From NCBI GenBank assembly GCA_038030265.1, contig CM075942.1, positions 38,158,751 through 38,222,750 on the forward strand: a stretch of 64,000 bases of DNA, read 5' to 3'. Position 1 is the stretch's first letter. The number at the start of each line of letters is the position of its first letter. Position numbers and translations under genes: made by a program. Source of the stretch: Corythucha ciliata. Taxonomy: Eukaryota > Arthropoda > Insecta > Hemiptera > Tingidae. Positions 53,415 to 64,000 of the stretch are shown in pieces. A model generated the notes under the pieces. The model was given only the letters and a program-made list of their open reading frames with translations, searched no databases and was not told the origin of the DNA.

Positions 53415-54846
53415 CGGACATCACATCAATCTATTTTTTAAGGTTTCCCAGTGTAAAAATAATGACTGAATCAATCATACATATGTAAAAAAAGAAAAAA
53501 AACATAAGTTTTTTTTGGTTGAGAGATTTTTTCTTTTGAAGAATAAAGGACGTAATCTAAAACCTGTAATTCTATACCCAGAAAGTAGCGTACGACATAA
53601 GGCCAAACAAACTTGGCATTCCGGCGTATGTCGTAATATACTATAATATCAGCACGTTATTCCCTCAGTTTACGTTGCGGAGTGAACGAAAGTATTACGT
53701 CACTGCTAGGAGTGATGTAAAGCACTTTTCGGCATTGTTTGAAGTGACGTGTTTAGATTGAATCGACGCTGTTCAATGTGGAGTGACATGTACTTGGTCG
53801 GACTCGGCCTTGCCTCGTTTGTCAAACACAACTCGCGCGTTAAGTAACGCTTTCTTCACTTGTTGTGAAAAATACTATTTTTCAACTACCCAGAAGCCAT
53901 GATGACAAAGAATGAGTGGGTAATGGTCAGCTGGTAGGAATCGGAAAAGGTAAAAGCTGAAAGGGGTTGGAATGATGAGGCCAAACAAGAAGAATAAGGT
54001 AATTTCCTGCCACAGCTACAATACACGATCTAAAGATGGGCGAGGAGGTTAGAGAAGAGATGGAAGAAAAAGGTACATATTAATAGGAAAGAGAAAGAGG
54101 CGTATGTTTGAACAGAGGCTCGGCGAATAGCAGGACAACTTTTTTTCACTCCACACACTCCACTGTAGGTGGAGAGAACTTTCCAAGTGTTCGAAGAGGA
54201 AGGATGATAATTTCCTGTCTCTTTTTCAACTTTTCAGGCTATCTTAATTCGATTGGAACCGACCCCATTTTCAACTGGCATCGTACAGTTCGTGATCACG
54301 AGTCTTGAAATACATTTTTCTCAAATAGGAAGGTTTCCAATTTACGAGTTTTGTGCTGGGAATAAGTATAAAAGATTACAACGTGGCTGGAATTGAGTGC
54401 AAGGGTTGAAGCTATATGAAAAGTTTGCCAAACAGATGCTGAAAATCCAACCGCATATTTACGAATTTTGCTCTGCTGTGGGTAAGGGAAACGTTTTCTT
54501 TCCAGTTTTACAACTTTTCTTCCAATTTTTACTTTTTTGTTATTTTTTCCGCCAAAAAAATTAATAGACGGTGAGTTATCACGTGGCTTCCATTATTTCT
54601 ATCTCTCTCTTCAGTTTTTTTCTTATTTTTTCTAACTCCTCTTTACAACAACATGAAGAAGTCGAGAATTTAAATATTAAACATAAAACATAAACCATTC
54701 AGTTGAGGAAAGTGTCCCGAAGTTAATGTATTGTTCCTGCAGGCTTAGAGAAAATTGTCCAAACTTATGAGACCTGGATAAAAAATCCGTCCCATATAAT
54801 TAAAAATTTAACTTTCTTATGATGGCTAGCGGTAATAGTGTATTAC
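53415..54846. other. No gene recognised
   Basis: Includes a partial copy of the 18373 MITE near 53795-53845 (GACTCGGCCTTGCCTCGTTT) and a few ACGTCACT/AGTGATGT half-palindromes (53696-53720). No coding motif. Confidence 0.4.
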
Positions 54847-54958
54847 AAAACGAGACTGGTAAGTGCCACTTTACCTGCGAGTACTTTGTTTGGCAGACGA
54901 GGCGAAGCCGAGGCTGCTAAATAAGTATGAGCAGGTGAATTGCACGTACGACGAGTTA
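54847..54958. mobile_element. MITE, about 112 bp, inverted copy of 18373
   Basis: Reads as the reverse complement of 18373-18488: TTTACCTGCGAGTACTTTG, GAGGCGAAGCCGAGGCTGCT and GAGCAGGTGAATT. The ends pair with each other through ACTTTACCTGC / GCAGGTGAATT. Confidence 0.7.
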
Positions 54959-56264
54959 TGTACGGCATTTTTCACGCTACATTAGAAATAATGGGACAAT
55001 AATTTTATGAGAAGGATTGAAAGTTAGGAAGCCGTCACGTGATTCTAATCGCAGGTAACCATACAAGAAGGTTATGCACTGATATCTTTTTGTTTGTATT
55101 CTCATAATCGTTGGCTGCTGCTTCAGCTTGTTCGTGATCGTAAGGGCTGTGTTTTAGACTTCAAATATTCTAGATTCTAGGTAAATTGTTGTTCAATTAC
55201 TCCTAGGAATTGAGATTTAATTTTGTCTTTTTTGTTTGGTGTCTTTAATTTCATGGTTGTGGAGTTTGAGGAGGACGGTTTCGGTTCGGCACTCCACCAG
55301 ATATCACAGCAACTACTCAAGCTACTGTGAACAGATTTTTCCCACTGTTTTTGTAAAATATGTAATAAGTTTCAAATTCATTGTAAGTATATTCACAGTT
55401 CATTTAATTTCAAATATTTTCATAGTGAACAATTGCAAACCGTGAATAACTGCTCAGAAGAATAATCAGTGAGGGATTTCTGATTATTGATTGCTCAGAT
55501 TGAATAGAGGGGGGGGGGGGTTAAGTCCCAAGTGTAAGGTTAAAACATTGGAACCTAACTCATTTTTTCATGATTTCACTTATATCCAAATCCATGAAAA
55601 ATATAAAGAGGATTTTCAGGGGTTTTCACTTTACCGTACTCACTACTCAGTCTTGAGTCTGGTAAAGTACTTAACAGACTAAGTATAGTAATGTACAACT
55701 TTTCCGTTCCAAACTAGTACAGTAATTGGCTACTTACGGGGCATGGAGTGCGAAAAATGTGTTTTCTGGTTTGCTTGTCGAGGTGTGTTGCAACGGCAGC
55801 GGGCGAATCTCCCAACCTACCAAACCAATAATACGATGTTGGGAATGCTATCGTATTTTCTTCCGTGAGTAATGAGTATTTGACCCAAATGAGAGCATTG
55901 CAGCAGACGTAAAACAGTTCTTTCACACATCTATTTTGACAGTGAAAGGTGTAGGCTGGATCCTGCACGACCAGTCATTCTTGCTGGGAAAGGGCATAGT
56001 TTCCTCGATGTTCACTAAGTGAATCAGGGCTTGAGCCACTTCAGATAATAAGTTTGGTCAAAGTTCATTTTCAACCCTACCGAGTCGCTCTGATGTAAAC
56101 TGAAAATATACGCTCGTAACCCCCCCCCCCACTTATTGTAAACCTTCTCCATGGACTTTTGTGAGGTGAACCACGTAACAACCATGCTTGATTGAGAGTT
56201 GAAAATACCAATCACTGAGGTAATCAACAGTCGAATTAATTTGGTATCTATTACATTATACTAA
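54959..56264. other. No gene recognised
   Basis: Contains a G-run (55507-55518) and a C-run (about 56110-56120). No coding motif. Confidence 0.45.
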
Positions 56265-56548
56265 AGAGGCCCATACTTGATCAACCTGGTCGTCAACTTA
56301 GTTTACATCATTGCGTGTTTCAACAAAGTTTACTGTCAGTGGGGAAGTTAGTGGTTGAAATTTTGAAACAACTCCCTGGGTTGTCAACTTTGTTTACAAC
56401 ATTACGTGTTGACAACCAAGTCGACTGTCTGTGGGGAAGTTGTTTCAAAATTTCAACCGCCAACTTCCCCACAGACAGTCAACTTGGTTGTCAACATGTA
56501 ATGTTGTAAACAAAGTTGACAACCCAGGTTGATCGTGTATGGGCCCCT
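56265..56548. mobile_element. PIF/Harbinger-like MITE, 284 bp, TSD TAA, nested palindrome
   Basis: Ends AGAGGCCCATACTTGATCAA and (reverse complement) AGGGGCCCATACACGATCAA. TAA flanks both sides (56262-56264 and 56549-56551). Inside, 56382-56446 and about 56460-56525 form 65-bp near-perfect arms around an 18-nt loop. The left third is a third, more diverged copy of the same arm (GTCAACTTAGTTTAC, GTCAGTGGGGAAGTT). Confidence 0.88.
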
Positions 56549-58307
56549 TAAGCAATTTTTTTGAAACATGTTTTGTATGGGAGTAGTTGTGACGTTGGTT
56601 TCTACATGAAATGTCAGGAAGGTTGAAATTTTAGTAATACGATACACGGGTGGTATATGATACTCACTACGGTCGAGGTATTTTCTCAGAAAAACTTCTA
56701 TTGACGCACGAACTCTAAAATACGCACTTTTGAAGCTTGTAAATAGAGCCTATATAAATGAAGTGAAATGAAAATAAAGTTACTTAATGGAAAGAAGTCG
56801 AAAATAATAAAAAAATTGAGGACATTAAAGACTGGGGATCCTTCAGGCCGCTAGTTAGGTATTTAGTAGTGGCGTTAAGATGGGACGGACTCGGCTTCTT
56901 AACTTTCAGGGTTCTTGAAAGAAAAAATGACATTCATTAAGTATCACTTTGACAATCCCTTCCCCATCCCTTACCCAACAGTTCGCCATGCTTTTTACCC
57001 TCTTCGAACACCCTTCTTTTTCTTTACCGTTCACCCTTTGTCCTTGATTGCAAATTAATTACCCTTCTCCTTCCAACACATCATTTCCACTCTCTTTTCT
57101 GTCTCTTCAACTTCTCACAGCTGTCTTTATTCCTAACACTTATCGAACTCACCTCCCCAGTCCCCACCTTATGTGTCTCAGTTGTCTATTTATTACTTTG
57201 GTCATGAAGTAACGTTGATGTGTTGGGACGAGGGGGGAGTAATTCAAAGGGTTAATTCTTAGTCGACAAGCCCTCCCCTTCCCCCAATTACCTCAGTTTC
57301 CCTGAGATTTCATCCTATTTTAAAAGGAGGAGGTCGTTTTTCGAGTGAAAGCTTTCTTGGAATACCCGCCCTCACAGCCGTTTCACTCAACACGCTTCTA
57401 CACTAATGATCTATTGCTTTGAATTTGTTTCCATTAGTGAGAATGAAACTGAGCAATTAGAAGGAGCTCGTCAACATCGTCAGGAAGCGAAACTGTGAGG
57501 GACTTTTCAACTTGAAGAAACTGACTTTTTGACTAAAGAGACAGGAGCAAGAAATACTTTGTCAATTCGATGCTTTTATTTGGGAATGCCTCTCAAAATT
57601 GTACGTGAATGAAGGAACGCGGTTAGAGAACTGTTGAGCATTCTTTCAAGTGACCCAATTGTTCAAACTATGGACTGTCCCGGGATGTCCTGTCCTGTCT
57701 GTGATTTTGTTTCCTTCTGTATAATATTTCCTATCTATGCGTGATCTTTTGATGATCCCTCATCCAGGGTAGCAGAGACTGCAAATGCGGAGGAGACTCC
57801 TGCATAATTATTGTCAAAAATCTTGGAATTTCTCGTAACTTGACTGCCTCCTTTGTCAATTCCAAAGGGAAAATATTAAAAAATCCTTGTCCAAAAATTA
57901 ACATTTTTCTTTTTTTTAAATATACAAAAAATCCAGTTGGCTTGATTATACATATAAGAAGAAGAAGGGGAAGAAAAAAGGGCTCGCGCGCCCACTTTCA
58001 TTTAATTACGCAGCAAAAACCGCATAATGAGAGGGAAAAGTTTGACCCCTTCCCAACGAAACACCTCCTGTTTTTTCGGTCTTCGTGAAATTTGACTTGG
58101 TAATCCGCGAAAAGTTTTACGGAGGCTTCGAGTCCCCCCCCCCCTCGAACAAAAGGATGGGAAAGTTTTTATTAAAACACAAGGAAGAATGAAAACACTC
58201 GTAAAATGATGATGCATCGGGCTATATCATTATGTGAAACCTCTGTACGGTTCCTCAGTCTGCCCAGAAGCACATATCGTGCTATAATAGAGGATATGCC
58301 GTGTGTT
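56549..58307. other. No gene recognised
   Basis: Pyrimidine-rich stretch at 56950-57180; no coding motif and no clear repeat. Confidence 0.45.
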
Positions 58308-58410
58308 AAGCGGGTCACACACGATCAAACATGCTTGACAAGCATGGTTTTGAAAGTCGCGCTTGTCAAGCATGGTTTTGAAAGTCGCGCTTGTCAAGCA
58401 TGTTTGACGT
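58308..58410. repeat. Short tandem repeat, about 28-bp unit
   Basis: GCTTGTCAAGCATGGTTTTG plus AAAGTCGC is repeated just over twice, preceded by GGGTCACACACGATCAAAC and followed by GTCAAGCATGTTTGACG. The same vocabulary (CACACACGATCAAACCTGCT) appears at 60280-60450, so these may be decayed copies of one MITE family. Confidence 0.7.
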
Positions 58411-58811
58411 TTGACGCCTCACCCATAAGTTCAAACACGTCGTCACAAACTTCAAGTTCAACTTCAATTTTACAGACGTCATAATCGGGTGATTGAGGAT
58501 CCGACAAATTTAATATAAATTAATGTTTCACGTCAGTCATCATCACCCCCTCTCCATCACTCTTACTTGTTCAAAGTTGACAGTTTGTCTTCTGTAATTA
58601 TTATAATTCAAAATTACTTTTTCTGATACAATCCATTCATACGCGTGCGTGAATGACCGCAATAGTCTAGTCAACGAATGCCAAAAATGGGGGTCTAGAC
58701 GGAAAGTCAAAACGTTCAAAAACTAACTGCGGTACGTTGTTTGGTGTGCCTAGAGGTTTGACATATTAAAAGTCCTTGCCCCTGGTGATGGCGCAAGGGA
58801 TGTAGAGGGTT

Positions 58812-58940
58812 TTATGGGCCAAAAGCGGGTCCAAAATGGGGATTTTCAAAGGATTTGGGATCATAGGGGTGTGGGGTGTCGATTTTCATGTAATTTCAAG
58901 CCGGATTTGAATACATCCATGAATAATAAACCCATAAACA
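58812..58940. repeat. Dispersed repeat, copy 2
   Basis: Same-orientation partner of 11202-11330 (GGGCCAAAAGCGGGTCC to ATAATAAACCCAT). The sequences diverge after this except for a shared ATTTGCAGCG a little downstream. Confidence 0.85.
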
Positions 58941-60270
58941 GTCGAAATAATAAGGCATTGTTCGATAATTTGCAGCGTTTTTTGATTATAACTGAAATAT
59001 CTCTTCTTCCAGCTGTTGTTATGGTAATTTTGACGACAAATCCTAGAAGAGGAGTCTTTTTTCATTGGGGAACGGTGGCATCCAACGGCACAAATCATCA
59101 TAAGCCTTCTCAAAAAAGGTTTAAAGTTGCGTTAAATAGGATTCTTCATATTTTCGCTGAACTATCCATCGAAAATTTGGTAGAATAAGTTCATAACGTA
59201 AGGCGCTCATTTTTTCTAAACGTTCTTCAAATGGATGCGTTCAGAATCCCTCCTACTATTTTTTTTTTTTTGCGCATTCCGGATTTCGATGATATCGTTT
59301 TGACAAAGAAAAAGTTAGGCACGCCTATTTAATTTTGCATCGTTGTTCACGCGGCTTCCACTATACCATACGATCGAGGAAAAACATGCATGTGACCTTG
59401 TAGTGGCCTTCAAATTGAGGCTAATAGAATGATTAGTCAGCACTGATGATTTTGGGAGATATTTCAGTAAAACGAACAAAATTACCCTCAAACCAAACTC
59501 CAGATCAAGTAATGGCAACACTCGACGAGAAATCTTCGGGAAATTTTTACACAATGGTGGGAGGCGGGTCCGAAAGAGATTTCACCAAATATGTATCAGT
59601 TTTTCCAGCTTCCAGACTTCAGCCAATTTACGTCAGCTTTTAGTTTCCTTCGCCTGTTTCTACCAGAGGACGAAGGGGAGGAAAAAAGTGGTATGATAGT
59701 TTCTTGTGTAAAATTTTGTGCTCTTCAATTTTAGCCTGGAACATTTTTTCGTTAAAACAATTGGTTCAAAAATTATTTCGTAAAGACGATCGAAATTTTG
59801 TGCTGTGTTAGGGGAAGGGTATCAAACAGTGTGCACCAATCTTTCTCCTGTTCTTTTGGGTGTTTGAGCAAAATCCTAATTTAACTGTTCTATACCCACG
59901 CAGTGTGAAAAGGCGCTAATTGTCATACGGAAACGTCTGAGAAACGGCGACGGACGATGGCTAGCAGGAAACTAACCAGTTAATTTTTAACGATTATTTG
60001 ATTGACATTAAACATTGATAATTGGTAATTCATTACCTTGAAAAGTAGGGTTATTGTGACGTCCGAAAAATGGTTGCCCTGATTTTTTTCTAGTAGGTGC
60101 ATAGGTTTGGTAACTCCAACCTTACTCTCGTTGGTGAAATTCACCGTATTGTCCTATCCTCCTGAAACACCCTGTGTTTCTATAGCCAAAGGATTTATGG
60201 ATCCAATTCTGTTATTCACAGTAAATCATCTCAATACCCTTTTTTCTAGATGATTCGAAAGGTTTGATAG
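58941..60270. other. No gene recognised
   Basis: AT-rich DNA; a GAAACACCCTGTGTTTC motif near 60163 is a short palindrome resembling the CACCCTGTA end motif. Confidence 0.4.
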
Positions 60271-60450
60271 TTTGAAACTCACACACACGGTCAAATCTGT
60301 TGGTCAAACCTCATGTTAGCGAACAAATTTTCGGCAGCTACTGAACTGAACTTGCTGTCAAACGTCAAACGTGCCAAACGCACGTGCACGTGTCAAACGT
60401 GCTCTCAAACCTTCAAACATGACACCACACACGATCAAACCTGCTTGTCA
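60271..60450. repeat. Decayed MITE-like repeat related to 58308
   Basis: CACACACGGTCAAATCTG at the left and CACACACGATCAAACCTG at the right, with several GTCAAACGTG motifs between. Not a clean inverted repeat. Confidence 0.45.
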
Positions 60451-60963
60451 AGCGAGCTTGTGCCCCGCTTCCTAGTTTGTCCTCGAGCTAGCCATTATCC
60501 TGTAGTTCTTTCATTTTAACATACACCGTCAACCAATTCACATCAAAGCCCCAGCCATTAGGCATGCATCGTAATTTTAATTAATGTTTTTTCCCCCAGA
60601 GAGGTTTGCGGTTAGGGTTACTGGGAATGAATGGGGGGGGGGGGGTAGCGGAAAACCAGAGAATGGATTCTGGGGAGAGGCGATGGTGGGAAAAGAAGGT
60701 GAATTATATCCCACCGGGTTTCAATTTGTGGGCAGACAATACCTTTGATGGGATGGGGTGGAGTTTTGTGGTGTTCTTTGTTTTGTTCAGAGGAAAATTA
60801 GTGGATACAATGAAAAGGAGGAAATTCTATACTTTTCCATAGGTTTAGGTTCTAACTTATCTTGTTTCTTAAAAGCTGCCTTAATTACATCGATGCTTTT
60901 CAGTAATACAAGAAAAAACCATAGATGATAATTTTCCAGTCTTGTGGGCCATTTAGCCATTTT

Positions 60964-61323
60964 TAAGGCTCGATTACACGGGGCTAGTTTACAAGTTAAA
61001 AGCCAGCGAGTTCGCTACCAGCTTGTAAACTCGCCCCGTGTCATCGTCTTTTTTTACAATCTGTTTGTTCACTATCCGATTGTAAAAAAGCTGCGAATAA
61101 ATAGAAAGACTGGCTAATATACTCGCGAATCCATACGCTGGCGTATTAGCTTGTAAGCTAGTAAAGTAGCCGTGTGTCATCATCGCAGTTTCAACAGCGT
61201 GATTAATAGCGCGCTACTGAGCGAGTGGAAAGTTGTGTCATCGACACTCGCTAACTTGCTCACTCGCTAGTTTTTAAACTCGCTCACTTTTAGCTTGTAA
61301 ACTAGCCCCGTGTAATCGAGTCT
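60964..61323. mobile_element. PIF/Harbinger-like MITE, about 360 bp
   Basis: Ends AGGCTCGATTACACGGGGCT and the complement at right (AGCCCCGTGTAATCGAGTCT); pairing continues through AGTTTACAAG. Many internal ACTCGC and GCTTGTAAAC motifs. TTA precedes the left end but the right flank is TTT, so the duplication is imperfect. Confidence 0.75.
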
Positions 61324-61680
61324 TTTTACTTCCACGTTTTTGAGTTGTATTACGTTCATTGCGATAAATAGAGTGGACGATATTCGTGAGTAAATTTCTA
61401 CATCTGCGAGGTTTTACGTTCTTCTCTACGGGTTATCTTGTTTTGTCCAGTTTTCATTCTGTTATAGCTTCTTTTTTTCTAACAAAACAATATCATAGCA
61501 TGACTCTTAAGCAGGGCTGGATCATAGGGGGGGACTATCCGAGGCTACAGTCCTGGGCGGCATTTTGAGGGGCGGCACAATTAGAGAAATTGTAAGTGGC
61601 GGGGAGGAGGACAAGACAAATCGAACCAAAAGAGGAATAATATGACATTGAAAAGAACGACGTATGACGCTAACACGCTA
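61324..61680. other. No feature recognised
   Basis: Spacer without a motif-bearing frame. Confidence 0.45.
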
Positions 61681-61755
61681 AAGCCTGTCCACTTGGGGAT
61701 GGACTCTCGCCCACCCTTAAATTTAGTAGAATGAGCTTCCCTTAATTTATTTTGT
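61681..61755. repeat. Fragment of the 41748 MITE family
   Basis: CCTGTCCACTTGGGGATGGAC, CTCTCGCCCACCC and GAATGAGCTTCCC match the reverse complement of the right part of 41748-41982. The other end is missing. Confidence 0.75.
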
Positions 61756-62522
61756 ACATTGTTCGGCCCATTGAATAAACGTGGAATCGCAGAATTTTGG
61801 TGCGATGTCGACTCGACTTTTGATCGATTATCGACTCGATGAATAGACGTTGGCACCGTGTCGATTCAACAGAAGTGTGTTTATGGGGGCGATACATGTG
61901 AGAATTAAATATTTTCAATAGAAATAGAAAACATTATCTTTGATAACTTAAGAGAGGTACACTCTTTTCTTATGATTTTGTAGGGAAATGCGAAAAGCTA
62001 TTATAAAGCCTGTCATAAATCTCAACAAGGGAAAGATACATTAACCTAATGACGATTTGACTTATCTACCTCAGCACTTCTGTTGTTTTAACTTCTCTAT
62101 CGGTCCCATAAGTAGAGAACCTGTAGTTACACTAAGGTACTGACATTACCCGCCATATATTATGTGGTCCTTTAGAGAGGGAAAGGCTTGTGAGTGTAAC
62201 CTACATGACCGAAGCAGCGAATGAAAAATATCAAATCCATTTGATCCCTATGTGGAGGGGGGGGGGACCAAACATGGCAAACTGTCAGTACTCGTAGGAA
62301 CTTATAGAGCCTTACCATAAGAGCCCCCTCATTTCAAATAAAAGAGTCACAGGATAAATATAATAGCACTGCTGCAGTCTTGCCGAGCACGAGAATGAAA
62401 AATGAAGCATCCTCTACAAGTTAGGTAAAAGGCGGGGCAAGGGGAAGGACTTAGTTATAATCCCATCAAGCGGATCCCAAGTGATATTACTACGCAACAG
62501 CACGTTGTTCTGAAAGATAATA
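61756..62522. other. No feature recognised
   Basis: Contains a G-run near 62258-62266. No coding motif. Confidence 0.45.
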
Positions 62523-62600
62523 TTAGTGCATTTCATTCAAAAAATGCACTATTGGTCTCGCCCTGATGGTCGCACATATGGGTTGTGATACTTTTTTTTG
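62523..62600. repeat. Hairpin-ended dispersed repeat, copy 3 (short)
   Basis: Starts TTAGTGCATTTC with the same 10-bp hairpin, then ATTGGTCTCGCCCTGATGG. Similarity fades within about 70 bp, so this is a short or diverged copy. Confidence 0.75.
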
Positions 62601-64000
62601 ACTTTCGGCCTGTCCCGCCTTGGATACCATTAGAAAGATTTTAGAAGGGTATCAAAAAATTGCCTGTTTTTTAAGGTAAAAAATAGCTGAGCGTCACGTT
62701 TTAATTGTTGATGAAGCGTTTGATTCCACAAATAACCTGTACGCTCCTCCACTGCTCACGGAAACTGTTGTGTTTTGTTTGCTATGTACTCCAAGCAGCC
62801 ACCGAGCAACGCTTATGAATATGATAGAATAGTAACAGGTGAAGTACGTAACACATAATCAATTGATTATTTTTCACTTTTGAATAATGGTGGTTGGAAA
62901 TATTTTTGTAGAAATCAAGCGACGTTTGATTTGATCATTCGTTTTATTGCAATCTGTGATATTGCGTGGTGCTCACTCAGCACAAAAGCCACACTTGCAC
63001 GATCGGTAAAAAGAGAAAGGGAATTTATAAACCTTAAGCCGCCTTTGGAGAAGATGTCCTTCTAGTTTTTCAAGTGGTTAAACGTTTTGACACTTTTTTT
63101 TCTTACTCGTTCATCACCGTCGAAGTTGAGAAAAATTTCACTGTTTCTTTGTTTCTACACCGGCTAATTGTAGAGGAGAATAAAATAAACTGTGTTATAT
63201 TTCTTTAGTAATATGAATAAATAAACCTCTCCCTCTGTTTTTAAAGAGGGAGAAAATCTATTTGCAGACAGGGGTGTTTAAGATTACTCAAGCTTATTTA
63301 TCCGCACTCTCCTTTCTCAAGACACTCGCGTCATTTAAGCTGCTTTTAGCTGCAATAAGAAAAAACCGCGCATGAGAGTTGCGAGGGAGTTTGCCCAAGA
63401 AATCTCTAAAGCCTCTTAAGAGCTTCGTCGTATTGCTACGCCACCCTTCTCCCGTACCCTTCTCTATAGGCACGTCCCCCGCGTTGTTGAGTTAAGATCA
63501 TAATAGGAGCGGTTCAATGGTTAAACCTTGAGGACAAAGAATGAAACAGATTGTCTTGGAGTTGCAGGATAGAGCACGGACTCTTCAAGAAGTTTTCTTC
63601 GGGGATAAAACCCTGGAACTTTTCACCACCACGGTGTACTTGGTCCCAAGTCATGATTCCTCGCTGAAGGTTGAGTACACCCAGGAGATGATAGTATCTG
63701 CTGTTTCTCTTAGGAGAAGCGTATTATACTTCAAGGCAAAAGTACAGTTGTTGCGTCTTTCACATCAAGAGTTCAAGACGCTCTACTGAGTTCAGTTTAT
63801 AAAAGTGGAAATACTCCGCACTGATCACGATCCACGGTAATTAACGAATAATACAGTGTAATCATAGTGAATTCAAAGTACAAGATACTTTCTTCGCATT
63901 TAGTGCGCAAATATTAAAAAATAAATAAAAAATAATAAGGATAGTCACATCAACCTTCATAGGCTACGTAGTTTCAGTTTGTAGAAGTCAAGTTACAAAT
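62601..64000. other. No gene recognised
   Basis: An 82-codon frame at 63541-63789 begins with a good ATG but has no recognised domain and no supporting neighbours. The rest is AT-rich. Confidence 0.4.

Noticed and set aside
58308..58410. CRISPR-like direct repeats
   Set aside because: Only just over two units with no unique spacers, in a eukaryotic repeat; not a CRISPR array.
63541..63789. 82-residue open frame with ATG, possible host exon
   Set aside because: No recognised domain, no splice-site or neighbour support; cannot be distinguished from a chance frame.

Overview
This is eukaryotic DNA from an AT-rich, repeat-dense genome. It is most likely from an insect or another arthropod. The reasons are the element set (mariner-type C-termini with the SPDLTPxDFF signature, I-group LINEs, short-LTR Ty3/Gypsy, BEL/Pao, MULEs with FLYWCH fingers), the many MITEs, the GA microsatellites and the poly-G/poly-C runs. 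I cannot name the species. I found no convincing host gene. Every coding relic I recognise belongs to a mobile element, and most are broken.

Layout. 0-9 kb: three decayed mariner-type transposase tails, several MITEs, a hammerhead-ribozyme-like motif (5067-5108) and an internally deleted MULE. 9-13 kb: back-to-back MITEs, a GA microsatellite, a tRNA-derived SINE family present three times (two copies fused in a near-perfect palindrome), and a repeat whose end is a perfect 10-bp hairpin. 15.1-16.4 kb: Gypsy gag/protease relic. 18.5-23.8 kb: a nearly full-length but broken I-group LINE with a MITE inside ORF1. 23.8-26.3 kb: the hairpin-ended repeat, split by two adjacent fold-back elements inserted at TA, followed by tandem units. 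26.7-32.9 kb: a stack of truncated LINEs. 32.9-39.3 kb: a Ty3/Gypsy element with 169-bp LTRs and a 5-bp target duplication, itself carrying a 1.55-kb fold-back element and a MITE. 39.7 kb: a hAT-type MITE with an 8-bp target duplication. 44.0-45.4 kb: BEL/Pao relic. 46.8-48.8 kb: a MULE with long terminal inverted repeats and a transposase broken by one base in an A8 run. 49.4-50.6 kb: Gypsy RT relic. 50.7-64 kb: mostly non-coding, with scattered MITEs.

Overall pattern. From position 1 to 45.4 kb, all mariner, LINE, Gypsy and BEL relics lie on the minus strand; the only plus-strand coding relic there is a MULE. Such an array of same-strand, nested, mostly dead retroelements with no host genes is the layout of uni-strand piRNA clusters. 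That reading is an inference and needs small-RNA data. The other candidates for something new are the hammerhead-like motif, the tRNA-Thr-type SINE and its palindrome, the hairpin-ended repeat family, the TA-inserting fold-back elements sharing CAGGGTG ends, and a TATCACA motif shared by two LINE 3' regions.
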